Positions 55,101-63,968 of a stretch of DNA of 64,000 bases are shown piece after piece. Position numbers and translations under genes: made by a program. The notes below the pieces were generated by a model. The model was not told the origin of the DNA, searched no databases, and saw only the letters and a list, made by a program, of their open reading frames with translations. Each line of letters opens with the position of its first letter. Positions within the stretch are counted from its first letter, which is position 1. Source of the stretch: Rhyacophila brunnea (lineage: Eukaryota > Arthropoda > Insecta > Trichoptera > Rhyacophilidae); NCBI GenBank assembly GCA_022495005.1, contig JAGYXB010002069.1, positions 1,922,001 through 1,986,000 of the forward strand. The letters are read 5' to 3'.

Positions 55101-57416
55101 AAAAATTAACAACCTACCATTATTTTTTTAGCTTTTTTAATGTTTCCATATCTCAATTTATTAGTTGAATATTTTTTACCCAGTGCATTAATAATTGTAG
55201 AATATTGGAATATATTTATGTGGAATAACAGAAGCATCCAACATAGAAACAACCTTCTTGTGCGGTTCCTCGCTCGCAATTTACAGGCTTGTGTGTCAGT
55301 ATGCGAATATAAATGCAGCATTGCATCCGCATTTCTCTTGCCATATGGTTTTTTTTACTAGTCATCTGGCCCCATGTCCCCACAAATGTATGTCCCCGAC
55401 GACGGTTTCGTTCATTACACTATAGGTAACTCCAGATCTCAGAGGGTGCGTTTGGACATGACATTTCGCGATCAACAGGGGATTTGAAAAACAAAACAAT
55501 TTATAAACACTTAATTGATAACAAAATGCAGGTGATACGTAAAATAAAAGTGACGTAGCTTTACAATAAAACTGAAAAAATATCATTCTTTTTGTTCCAT
55601 AGTTTTTATAATCCTAGAATTTTTTGATAAATTTAATAAACCAATTGGAAAAGTAAGAGGTTATTTGTTACATTTCCCAAAAAAGATAGTACTGATCTCC
55701 TGAGTCTACAAAAAGTTTTTTTATCTTTACAGAAATGCCGCTCTACAACTGTATGGTGCTCTCGTACCGAAGATAATCGGTCAGAAGAGCAATCGAGGCG
55801 AAGAAACATGCCCCGTCTCTCCTTACGAGTTGTTTGTCCATGTGCCATCTCTGTGGCATCACATTCGTCGCTCGTTGAGTGCAGCTCACAATGAAGAATC
55901 GCCAAAAAATATTCTCATAGTCCACTCCGACCTGGTTCCCGTCTTGAGCCTCTTATCCAGTATGGCCAGAGAACAAAATTACTATCCGGCTTGTCGCGAG
56001 GCGTGTGCGCAGCTTAACGTCGAACCCGTCCATTTGGAAGACATCTTCGATTACCTATGCGGCCTATTGGGCAGTCCCATTTATGCTGTTCGCAATATAA
56101 GTGCCAAAATAATTCAGTCATACTATTCTTTGACTCGTTTTTACAAACACTTCCAGACTAAATCGGCCTATAGTGAAAATGAACTGCACGGTTATCTGAC
56201 CGCCTTAAAACATTATGTTTTTTACTATAACAGTGTTCTACATAAATATTTACTCTCTGACAAAGAATCAAGTCAGTGGTGTAGTATTTTTCTCTGTATT
56301 TTGGAGAAGATTCACGTACCCATGAAAAAGTCTTCGTATCTAGTTAAAATTCTGTTTTTAGAAGTAGAAAATTCATCACGTGACATTCATCACTCTGATA
56401 GCCGTACTTCAAATGAGTATATAGACTTAGCAAAAGACAGTGTTAAGTTGTACAATGAGTGTATAAATAATAAACAAATACAAATGGGTATCCGTCTGTG
56501 GATTGATCTCGAAGCGACTATCGCCATTAACGCATGTCAAGAGAGTGATCTCGTAACAACCATTGAAGTATTTCTGAATGCCGAAAACGCTGCTGCGCTT
56601 ATTGAAGAAGTGTGTATGCCGGTATTGAAGAATAGATTGAAAACAAATACTTTCACACAAAAACATGTCTATGAATCATTATGTGAAACCATTATCAGTT
56701 CAAAGGTCATGAAAAGTGTAGGTAAAAATACTTTTAGGGTTTTATATTTATTAGCTCTAAACATTCCAGTACTTGAAAGGATTTCTTCCAAAGATTCAGA
56801 TATACTACTGTCGCGTTTAAACTTAAACCATAAATCAAGCATTATCTTTTATAATCAAGGATATCTATTGCCTTTGTTGTGTTTGATAAATAATAATTCA
56901 TCTTTTGTCGTGTTACAATTGTCTCGTGTCTGCAGACGACTTTCAAAACCTCACTCGAATGAATTTGAACATAGATATATAGCAGCTACTTCCGTATATC
57001 ACCTAATTAAGACTGTACTTCTTTCCGAAGACGTACGAAAGAATTCTGATGACTATGAAATAAAAGCCAATGTAATTATGTCAGCGATTTGGTTATTACA
57101 AGATGAAAGCTCAGATGTCAGGAATCAATGTTCAAAAATGTCATTTAAAAAGGATGAAAGTATCGTTGAAAGCATCCATCCTAATGTTCATTTGGAGAAT
57201 ATTTTCAGTAGCGATTTTCTTTTAGAAGCCTTCGGTGATTCTGCCGTGATATTTCTCGAGACGGTCTTGAGCGAAATTCCAACGAGCGAGACTTCAAAGG
57301 AAGATCTCGACTTGCAGAATCCTTTCGATCACAACACGAGTAATACGTATTGGGAACCAGAATTGATGAGAGAAAATATTGCTAATTTGATACTCGCTAT
57401 AAGAAATATTGACTAA
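46064..57416 (+). CDS. THADA: THADA homologue: join 46064-46141, 48596-50929, 51589-51736, 53691-53881, 54696-54997, 55733-57416
   Basis: Six exons with matching phases give 1578 residues, against about 1950 in human and somewhat fewer in fly. The DUF2428 core lies in exons 3 to 6, roughly residues 800-1010. It shows ASCGLSSTLLLKYVTR, VLTRCRHKGAIEHAG, GGSITRKSAGF (residues ~892-902), then PLARALHLLCRTVANSSLAR and HLTSEQWQVRNAALQLYGAL. The N-terminal 800 residues and the C-terminus read as helical, HEAT/ARM-like repeats. No signal peptide or membrane segment is seen. In yeast (Trm732 with Trm7) and human (THADA with FTSJ1) the family supports 2'-O-methylation of tRNA position 32. In fly, Thada binds SERCA and limits energy dissipation. 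The gene is intact here. Intron 1 and intron 3 are filled with transposons. Confidence 0.94.
46708..46976. mobile_element. Inverted-repeat element with 51-bp arms around a TTAA MITE
   Basis: Arms 46708-46758 (TATTTGTTTAATTAAATAAA...) and 46926-46976 are near-exact inverse copies. Between them lies the TTAA MITE at 46771-46895. The element is in THADA intron 1. The target duplication is not clear. Confidence 0.75.
46771..46895. mobile_element. TTAA-flanked MITE (piggyBac-like), second copy
   Basis: Bounded by TTAA at 46771-46774 and 46892-46895. The ends TTAATCCTTTCCACGCGGA and (inverted) TTAACTTGTTGCACGCGGA are alike. The body is the inverse of 7640-7756, sharing TAATTAGCATGTTATTTAAA. Confidence 0.8.
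46977..48084 (-). mobile_element. mariner fragment, with a foldback element inserted
   Basis: Minus-strand mariner transposase pieces start at MSNIELCAVIKFLTK (ATG at 47903) and include KWSRLFKKG, then GDEMWVHHYDPE (about 47410-47445). DYKPKGTNITGQYNA follows near 47250-47300. After the foldback at 47041-47239 is skipped the frame continues as NILIRLKESIK (about 46995-47040). Stops and shifts are present. The right end ...GGAACTCCCCTCG is followed by TA at 48085-48086. The left end is missing. The family differs from the mariner at 11701-12990. Confidence 0.85.
47041..47239. mobile_element. Foldback element: 74-bp arms around a TTAGG-like loop, 8-bp duplication
   Basis: Arms 47041-47114 and 47166-47239 are inverse copies with one mismatch seen. 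The ends are GGTACTGTTCGGTTATACC and its inverse. The 51-nt loop (47115-47165) is a run of TTAGG-type units (GGTTAGGTTGGGTTAGG...). Flanking octamers TATTAGCA at 47033-47040 and 47240-47247 are identical. Removing the element and one octamer restores an open mariner reading frame, which confirms an insertion. Confidence 0.93.
48085..48285. mobile_element. hAT-like MITE, CAGTGGCGAAGG family, copy 3 (right part only)
   Basis: Contains TATGGCTTGGATTAGGCAGG and GCACTATTTATGTCGGATCT, with the end CCTACCTTCGCCACTG at 48285, matching the right half of copy 1. The left half is missing, and a mariner end abuts at a TA. Confidence 0.75.
48365..48537 (-). repeat. tRNA-derived SINE-like element in THADA intron 1
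   Basis: GGATTCAAACCTGCGATGTG at about 48481-48500 is an inverted box-B-like region. The inverted head is near 48537 and the body to the left. Only one copy of this type is seen in the window. It lies immediately before THADA exon 2. Confidence 0.5.
48596..50929 (+). CDS. THADA: THADA exon 2 (N-terminal repeat region)
   Basis: The acceptor TTGTTTGCAG ends at 48595 and the donor GAT|GTGAGT begins at 50930. It has 778 uninterrupted codons, residues 27-804. The open frame upstream of 48596 (from 48542) is intron read-through: it follows a SINE-like repeat and includes the polypyrimidine tract. Read-through after 50929 is likewise intronic. Confidence 0.95.
50930..51588. other. THADA intron 2 (659 bp)
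   Basis: GT-AG intron. Contains a short hairpin CCGGGGTTC ... GAACCCCGG near 51347-51400, possibly the remnant of a tRNA-like repeat. Nothing else was recognised. Confidence 0.7.
51589..51736 (+). CDS. THADA: THADA exon 3 (start of DUF2428 core)
   Basis: The acceptor AATTCCAG ends at 51588 and the donor TTGG|GTAGGT begins at 51737. It encodes ASCGLSSTLLLKYVTR and TRCRHKGAIEHAGATL, ending one base into a Gly codon. It has no start codon inside a long frame, so it is absent from ORF calls. The matching phases on both sides support it. Confidence 0.9.
52111..52386 (-). other. Antisense 91-codon ORF in THADA intron 3, unidentified
   Basis: This open frame contains several Cys residues and a KIQRRKQCAKC tail but no domain I recognise. 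It lies on the opposite strand inside THADA intron 3, just left of a TTAA MITE. It could be a retrocopy fragment or chance. Confidence 0.2.
52745..53420. mobile_element. TTAA-flanked MITE (piggyBac-type) in THADA intron 3
   Basis: TTAACACATTCGCGGACAC at 52745 mirrors GTGTCCGCGAATGTATTAA ending at 53420, with TTAA at both ends. The interior holds small palindromic blocks built on GACGTC/TATAGATGTC (52760-52875) and no transposase. Confidence 0.8.
53431..53649 (-). repeat. tRNA-derived SINE, family 1, copy E
   Basis: Inverse of copy A: CGACCATGTCCGATCATATG at the left, inverted box B GGATTCGAACCTGGGACC near 53587-53604, and the head ending at ATCGTGGG. It ends 41 bp before THADA exon 4. Confidence 0.87.
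53691..53881 (+). CDS. THADA: THADA exon 4 (DUF2428 core)
   Basis: The acceptor TTTTTATAG ends at 53690 and the donor AAG|GTATGT begins at 53882. It completes the Gly codon from exon 3 and encodes GITVRHLTSLMNPGINELI through RKSAGFTILVDKII, the segment equivalent to the conserved RRSAG(I/L)P block of human THADA. A SINE ends only about 40 bp before the acceptor. Confidence 0.92.
53957..54372. mobile_element. Harbinger-like MITE in THADA intron 4
   Basis: Inverted ends of about 40 bp share GGCGAAGTCGATGCGAA (left, about 53972) and its inverse (right, about 54340-54356). The trinucleotide TTA flanks both sides (53954-53956, 54373-54375), fitting the 3-bp TNA duplication of PIF/Harbinger elements. 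No transposase. Assignment to Harbinger rests on the duplication length only. Confidence 0.65.
54696..54997 (+). CDS. THADA: THADA exon 5
   Basis: The acceptor TTTCCAG ends at 54695 and the donor CAG|GTAAAT begins at 54998. It encodes PLFYLAMDILLNALKSSK ... ALHLLCRTVANSSLARF ... HLTSEQWQV and two bases of the Arg codon completed by exon 6. Confidence 0.94.
54998..55732. other. THADA intron 5 (735 bp)
   Basis: GT-AG intron with no recognised repeat. Short ORFs on both strands lack domains. Confidence 0.8.
55733..57416 (+). CDS. THADA: THADA exon 6 (C-terminal region and stop)
   Basis: The acceptor TATCTTTACAG ends at 55732. The first base completes Arg, giving WQVRNAALQLYGALVPKI, aligned to the VRNSSTLLFSAL block of human THADA. 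It runs 560 further codons to the TAA at 57414-57416. Helical C-terminal repeats follow, including DESSDVRNQCSK. An AATAAA poly(A) signal lies at 57447-57452, only 31 bp after the stop. Confidence 0.95.
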
Positions 57417-57446
57417 TTTTTTGAGGACTATACGTAATAGTATGCA

Positions 57447-57452
57447 AATAAA
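57447..57452 (+). promoter_or_regulatory. THADA poly(A) signal AATAAA
   Basis: Canonical AATAAA 31 bases downstream of the THADA stop codon, implying a very short 3' UTR. Confidence 0.65.
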
Positions 57453-57947
57453 ACCATGACTCCTTTTATATAATAAGCCAAAGCCATGCTGATTCCTAAT
57501 TTATTGTGTCCTTTCATTGAATTAGGGCTCACCGCCAATTATTTATCAGTTACCAGTAAAGTATTGGAAGTTCTGACGATAATGGGCTGGTTCTCGCATT
57601 AAAAAGATGATAATATGCACACTGTTTGTGCTTCATAGCAATTTTATATTATTTTTAAATTATCACCTGTTTGAAAACATTTTTACATGAATTTACTCTA
57701 TTTGTGCTCACCAGTCTATGATAACAATTTACAATTATTATTAATGGCCGCATGTGCCATGTGTCAAAATAGAGATTTTATGGTATTTTCAGAGTATAAA
57801 CCTGGACATTCCTTAAACGTTGTAGAAATTCTATTTATATAATTTTGAAGCCTTATTATTTCTTTGTATTTATGTTAAACATTTGATGACTGCATAAAGT
57901 ATTTTTATTACATGAAATAGTATTCTTTTGAACCGCTCGATATAATG
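57453..57947. other. Intergenic, no feature seen
   Basis: AT-rich sequence between the THADA 3' end and a hAT element. Confidence 0.6.
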
Positions 57948-57955
57948 GTTTAGAA

Positions 57956-59353
57956 CAACGGTCCCCAACCTTTTGGAACTCGCGGACCACTAAACTCAAA
58001 ATCTTGAATCCCGCAGACCACTAGGTACCACGTATTTTTTCCACACTTGTAAAAAATTCGATATGGCAATATAATAAATAAACTTATTAACACAGATATT
58101 CATTACGAAAAATGCAAAAAAAAAAACATTTTAAATTTCATTTTATTAAAAGAATCAATACAATTATTCAATTAATATGAATTCTACGTCGACATAGAGG
58201 TGCATAAAAGATTAATTACAGGTAACAAAAAGGTAATCAGCGTGACCTTTGTTGCTGCTTGTTTGAAACAAGCTGTTGGATTCTTGGTTCCAATGACATT
58301 ACTGCAACACGGAGAGCCGTTTGTATTTCAAGCCGACTGCAGTACTTGGTTTTAATTGCCGTAAGTGATGAGAATGTCTTTTCACACAAATATGAAGTTG
58401 TAAATGGAATTAAAATTTTTAGAGTTTTTTCACTCAACACTCGGTACACATTTTTGAAAGAAAGCCAAAAATGAGATATGAGATCTTGATATAGACAAGT
58501 GGAATTTACTTTTGAGACCATCGTCGGATGATAGATCAACAATACAATTATCGATTTTCGTCATAAATGGATTTATTATTCACGTATTTCCGTGTCTGGA
58601 TCGTCCTTCTTTGGATAATGACGACAAAAAGAGTCAGTGAGAGACTGTAAGTGCTATCTAACAAGAGTTATTACCTCGGTCGGTTGACATCTTCCTGTTT
58701 CACATAATCATCAAAATTAGGGAACATTTGCAGATCTTTTTCAGCCAACCGCGTTTGCCATAGCAATATTTTCCTTTAAAATGCATCAATTTTGCCTCAT
58801 AATGTGAACACATCTGTGTGCAGTCCTTGCAGGGACGCGTTTAACTCGTTTAACAGAGAAAAAATGTCTGCCAGCTATGCAAGCTTTGCCAGCCAATCGT
58901 CATCAGACGAGAGATTTTGGAACTTCGAATTATTTTGCTGCTGAAAGAATAACTTGACTTCTTGGCGTAGGTCAAACAATCGGGTTAGTACTTCACCTCT
59001 CGACAGCTATCTCATCTCAAAGTGCATTTCTTCACAAAGTGCTTCAAAGATTCGAAAATTGAGCGCTTTGAGGCGAATTTCGATTACAATTTTAATTACA
59101 TCAGAGAGTACTCCGTGCAGTTCTGGAGATAATTTTTTCGCAGCAAATTGCTCACGATGTATAATGGGATGAGTAAACAAGATATCTGGGTGTCCAACGT
59201 CTTTAACTTTTGCAACAACTAAAGGTTAAAATTATAAAAAAAAAATATAAGAATATACTGAAACTTTTTAATTAATACGAAAATTGCAAATATATTCAAA
59301 TTACTCTGCGGACCAACAAAATTATCTCACGGACCACCAGTTGGGGACCGCTA
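57956..59353 (-). mobile_element. ZBED5/Buster-like hAT, N-terminally deleted, with exact 8-bp duplication
   Basis: The ends CAACGGTCCCCAACC and (inverted) TAGCGGTCCCCAAC are flanked by identical GTTTAGAA at 57948-57955 and 59354-59361. The central TA fits the Buster target preference. The minus strand carries blocks in order: FAAKKLSPELHGVLSDVIK, EALCEEMHFEMR, LSRGEVLTRLFDLRQEVK, DDDWLAKLA, LLNELNASLQG and LQMFPNFDDYV. The hAT dimerisation region follows as FTTSYLCEKTFSSLTAIKTK in the frame 58237-58542. Several stops are present and the N-terminal zinc finger and first catalytic block are missing. Confidence 0.92.
58237..58542 (-). pseudogene. hAT transposase C-terminal (dimerisation) fragment
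   Basis: A 101-codon frame encoding HFWLSFKNVYRVLSEKTLKI, LIPFTTSYLCEKTFSSLTAI, KTKYCSRLEIQTALRVAV and EPRIQQLV. These are the characteristic C-terminal blocks of ZBED5/SCAND3-like hAT transposases, which mediate dimerisation. Confidence 0.9.
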
Positions 59354-59602
59354 GTTTAGAATATAGCCATATTATTTCAGGACTTCCATGTATTTGTCCT
59401 TGTATTTTTTTAAATTCTGACAAGAATTAGGCATTTTGTTATTCAAAAAATGGGCACGATTATCACGTTTTAAGATAATTCTAAAGATACGGATTATAAG
59501 ATATATCCTTTACCATTCAAATGTGATATACCCAACTGTATATGATCTCATTAATTATGATTGCTTTGTAATAATCATCGACCTAAGAATAAGGTATTTT
59601 TT

Positions 59603-59917
59603 TTAACTGGCTGGCTGCCAATGACGTCTTAAGACGCGAACTTTTCAGTGAACGGAACGCCGCTCATACAAAAATGACATCCTGCTTTAAACGGGATTTT
59701 ACTAAAGTAAATCAATTATTAAAACAATTAATAAACATACAAATATGTTGAACACACAACGACATATATTGGGAATATCGTCACATACTCAGAATTGGAA
59801 CAGAATTCGTTTTTACCACCTGAAACATAAATTGACTTTAATTTTTTATTTTTGCAATCAAATTCGCGGCGTGCAAGGTACCGCCATACATACACCTACC
59901 GGCAGTAAAAAGGTTAA
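59603..59917. mobile_element. Possible TTAA-flanked MITE
   Basis: TTAA at 59603-59606 followed by CTGGCTGGCTGCC, and GGCAGTAAAAAGG followed by TTAA at 59914-59917. Only the CTGCC/GGCAG portion is clearly inverse, so this is a tentative piggyBac-type call. Confidence 0.45.
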
Positions 59918-60187
59918 ATACCCCATTATCCTTCGCTCCATTTTATTGTCATATCCAGCGCTCAATCCGTTCCAAATAGACGTGAAATTAGTGCTCGTCT
60001 GAAATGTCGTTGAATTTAAAATACATAACTTTAATTAGTAAAACAGTGAATTTTTCAAAAATTGCTATTAAAACGGTTTATTCTGGAAGTATAATAGATG
60101 TTTTATTATTTTCTCGATTATCAGGATTTATTGTTATCCGTATTACCTTCATCCCAAATCAGTCCGAATAATCGATGCTCTACAGTC

Positions 60188-61029
60188 CAGTGGCGCACCC
60201 AGGGGGGGGGGCCAAGGGGCCCTGGCACCCCCCAAAATTATCAGAATGATTTTAAACATTGAAATTGAAAACCGATAAACCATACCTTTGGGCTTAGACA
60301 AATAAAAATACGGCAAAAAAATGATTTGCAATAATTCTCCAGCACCCTTTTTAGAAAAAATTCTTAGATTTTAATTTCTAACACAAAAATTTCGAAATAC
60401 TAATGTCAGGTTTTTTGTCTGGAATGGAACTGTCAAAAAATTCTCGGTGTCCACCCGAATTCCGGAGTGGTGTAGGTCATGGCTGGGGAGGGCTGACAGG
60501 GCTCTAGCCAGGGGGGGCCCGGGCTGTGGGGGGCCCGGCGTGTCGGGTTGACCATATAAGTGAGATAAACACACATCATAAATTAGCTTTAATAGCAAAA
60601 AAAAGTTGCCTGCGGCTCTATTACACTTCATTGCCACGAACATTTTCAATTATATTATAATTGTGCAATATATTTTTTGTTTATTATGTGTCGATACTCG
60701 ATAGCTCCATTATCAAAGTAGATGTATTAAAAATCGCCAATAATTCACTGTATGAGTACCCTTAATTTGAACTAAAACACAATTTGAAAAACGTTAATGT
60801 AGTGTTTCACACTGCCTTTAATCTTGGCGGTAGGTAGGGGGCCCGCCAAATATCCTAGCCTGAGGGCCCGTTTCAGGATGAGGGGACCATGGTCTAGGTA
60901 CACCGAGTGCAATAGACAAAAGGCCGATAAACGAGAAATTAGGCTGTGAAGAAGAAAAATATCCTATGAGACTAATTTACATTCTCCCCCTTGGCCCCCC
61001 CCCAATATTAAATCCTGGGTGCGCCACTG
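60188..61029 (+). mobile_element. hAT-A short derivative (copy 3)
   Basis: The ends CAGTGGCGCACCCAGG (60188) and CCTGGGTGCGCCACTG (ending 61029) are flanked by identical CTACAGTC at 60180-60187 and 61030-61037. The interior matches 28700-29290 and 30120-30215 of copy 2, in the same orientation, but the transposase is gone (842 bp). The small minus-strand ORFs seen here and at 28839-29094 are homologous only because the element is. Confidence 0.93.
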
Positions 61030-61274
61030 CTACAGTCTACTGTAATATGTTAAAAATGAAAAGCTTATATATGTAAAAGTTTTTCCGTGGAAGAATTTCA
61101 TTTATTTTTTCATGTATAAATAATAATTATATAAAATAAATGATAATAATGAATACGTACTCAATGAATAATCAATAATAAGTCAAATATCGTCACCGTT
61201 CAGGCAAAAGTCACCAACCCTGAAAATGGCAGTTTTGAGTTGAGTATGTCACCCGAAGCGTAAAATTATGTTCT

Positions 61275-62755
61275 TTAACCCTTTATAGGTCATAAGCGAA
61301 AAACGGATAGTTTTGAGACCGGCAACATTAAGGTCTATATTTCTATAATTTTACAAGTTATAAACACCCTTATGGGTTTTAATCATTCTCAGATAATGCA
61401 CAGAGGTCTTGAATCTGACCAATCGCCCTGAAGTTTGCACATATTGAGTATATTACGAAAAATGTGTCCCGGTCAGTTATCTGACCGGTGTCCATTTAGC
61501 GACATGATAGCTGCCAGTTTTTCAACAACAGTGTTTTTAAGTTCTTGTTTTTTGAAAATTGTGACTTGTTTACTGAAAACAAAGTATGCACATTTATACT
61601 ATACATACAAATATATAGTTTTTTTTGTATTTCACCTATAAATTGTATGTGTTATAGTAAAATAATATCAAATTATTGAGTGGCATGTCGAAAATCTAAC
61701 CTCAAATTGTATAATTTGGATCCTTTTTGATTTACATAATATAAACACTAAAAATAATTTCTAAACCACAATACATCTAATTTCATATAAAAATATAGTG
61801 AACTTTTACAATTACTAGTTAGTTTTTGTGGATAATTAGTCGCTATCGAGTTATTTGATGATATGTGTCATTCTTTGAAAAAATGTTTTCCATAAAAATC
61901 GCGGGTAAAAATAATTGTTTTTGTTTTCATTCAAACTGTAATAATTTTTTGAAATACTTATCTCAGAATGAAATAAAATAGTTATGGAATGTTATATGTA
62001 TAAGAAGAAGCCTATATTGCCGAACAAAATTTTGTTTTTATTGTCTGAGGATGGAAAATGGGAGAAGCGGAGGTTTTAGTGCGAAAGACCTTGAATACAT
62101 GGGTAAAGACGCATTCATGAGATTATTTGAAGGAATTACAGAATACCAATGTATGTTGGATAATGAAAAAAAACCTATTACACATCTTCACTTTAGAAAC
62201 AAGTTGGCTGATCAGCTGATAGGATCTTTTACTTCACGAAAAAGGGTTGGTCGACCTCCATTTCCTGACGATATCAATTCAAATCATTATCCAGAAAAAT
62301 GTACACTTTGTAGATGTGGTTATTGCAGCACTATGCTGAAAGTGATACGAAGCTCAGTAACAAATTGCAAAGTATCCCTTTGCATACCGTGTTTTATGCC
62401 GTATCAATTGTCTGAACAAAAGAAAAAGCCAACAAGGCCTTAGAAACGTTTATTATTTTGAGAAATTTCTATAAAATTGATAAAGTAATTATTATTGTTA
62501 CAGAAATAAATGAAATTATAATTTTTTCCTAAAAAAAATTACTTATTAAAAAAAATTTTTGTAAACAAATATTTTTTTTACCTAAATGGACACGGGTCAG
62601 AAAACTGACCGCTGGGAAATCGATAATTACGAAAAAACTATATACATTTCAAAAAAAAAAATATTTTTTCTGTTCATCAAAATGAATATAGAATACATAA
62701 AAAAAATAATTAAGCACATATCTTTAAAAAAAAAAGTTGTCCTATAAAGGGTTAA
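61275..62755 (+). mobile_element. piggyBac-like element with a transposase C-terminal ORF
   Basis: TTAACCCTTTATAGG at 61275 and its perfect inverse ending at 62755 include the TTAA target sites. The only sizeable coding sequence is the C-terminal 130 codons of a PGBD-type transposase (62051-62443). Most of the DDE core is missing, so this 1481-bp copy is non-autonomous. It is nested inside the TA-flanked element. Confidence 0.85.
62051..62443 (+). pseudogene. piggyBac transposase C-terminal fragment
   Basis: The frame shows PITHLHFRNKLADQLIGSF, typical of the region following the piggyBac DDE core (a THLDFRLELAEQLI-like block). A basic linker (RKRVGRPPF) follows, then a Cys-rich tail with CTLCRCGYC and VSLCIPCF, resembling the C-terminal cysteine-rich zinc-binding domain of the family. 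The frame is uninterrupted for 130 codons, although the catalytic domain is gone. Confidence 0.78.
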
Positions 62756-63232
62756 GATGCAAAACACACCATGGTACATTAGTTAGTAAAATTTTGCTTA
62801 AATCCGAATTATTGGTTTTCCACTAAATGACTTTCGATAAAATCGTCATTATAGGTGAATAGACATTATTGACTATATAAAAAAAAAAATCCTTCGTTAT
62901 AAATATACAAGCAAAAGTCACTATACTATGGATGGTGAGTTTTACTGATCCTTCTTTTGGCTAACATTGTTCAGATTATTAACAAGCAAAAGTCACCAAA
63001 CCACAATTGAGCTACCTTGCCTCATACAAAAACCTTCCAGATGTTTTAATTAGCATCAAAAAGTAAAATTACCTTAAAGAAATTATTAAGAAGACATGAG
63101 AAAATAATTTAATGTAGATAAAACCTTAAAAACATTAAAATCTGATTTTTCCTGCATTTTTAAACTTTCAAATTGCGATATCTCAAAATTATGTTTTTAG
63201 GGTTGGTGACTTTTGCCTGAACGGTGACGATA

Positions 63233-63903
63233 TATTTTTTTACTCTGTTTACATAATGTGTCGCTAAATTTCAAAATCCGCTATAACACCTTTTTGAAAT
63301 AATTAAGATATATATATCAATGGATTCGTAATTAAAATCTCTACATGAAAACTTTATCGCCTCTTTCAAAATCCGTTACGATTGACTGTCATTTATGAAA
63401 CAAAATCAATGCGTCTATCAATTCTATATGTGTAACATTCAAAAACCGCTTCAACACAAAGCGAGAATCAGACTAAAAACAACATGGTCGCCAGTACATT
63501 TATGTTGTGACTTGCGAGAAGAATGTTATTTTGTTGAATTGATAATTTAACTATTTGTAGTCAAGTGTGTGACGAACTTGTGAATATGGTTGAATGTCCA
63601 ATTAATACAGCAAGATGTTGAGCCAACCAAAATCTTGGAAAATCAATCAAATGCGCCAAAAACAGTACGTTAAATTTGACATAAATGCATGGGTCACTAC
63701 CTAAATTTCCAGTGGCGTGTAATTCAATTATTGTGAGTGGTTTAAACTGCTTTTTTCACTGATATATTTTTTTACAAAGAATAAATTGTCATGAAATCAT
63801 TTAAAAATCTCGTTCTAATAATGATACCCAGCAGATAAATTAATATAAATAGTTACTAAATACGTACTATGCAAATTTTATGCGACTGGTTGGCCCGTTT
63901 GCG
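63233..63903. other. Intergenic, no feature seen
   Basis: AT-rich sequence with no recognised gene or repeat. Confidence 0.5.
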
Positions 63904-63968
63904 TAAGTTGGCCATTAGATATAATTAACATGATATTTAAATGTGGTAATTAAATATTAATTAACAGG
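63904..63968. repeat. TTAA-MITE core copy at the right edge
   Basis: GGCCATTAGATATAATTAAC and ATTTAAATGTGGTAATTAA match the core seen at 26690-26745 and 46823-46880. It is followed by GGTCAGCAG, which also adjoins (inverted) the copy at 26280. The ends of this copy were not resolved. Confidence 0.65.

Larger units (their letters stand above)
61190..63230. mobile_element. TA-flanked inverted-repeat element hosting a piggyBac-type element
   Basis: TCGTCACCGTTCAGGCAAAA at 61190 mirrors the end at 63230. About 38 bases match nearly perfectly, running through GTCACCAACCCT. TA lies on both sides (61188-61189, 63231-63232). Net of the internal element it is about 560 bp and non-coding. Fragments of its own end phrase (GCAAAAGTCACCAAACC near 62990) recur inside. 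The superfamily is unknown; the TA suggests Tc1/mariner-like mobilisation. Confidence 0.82.
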
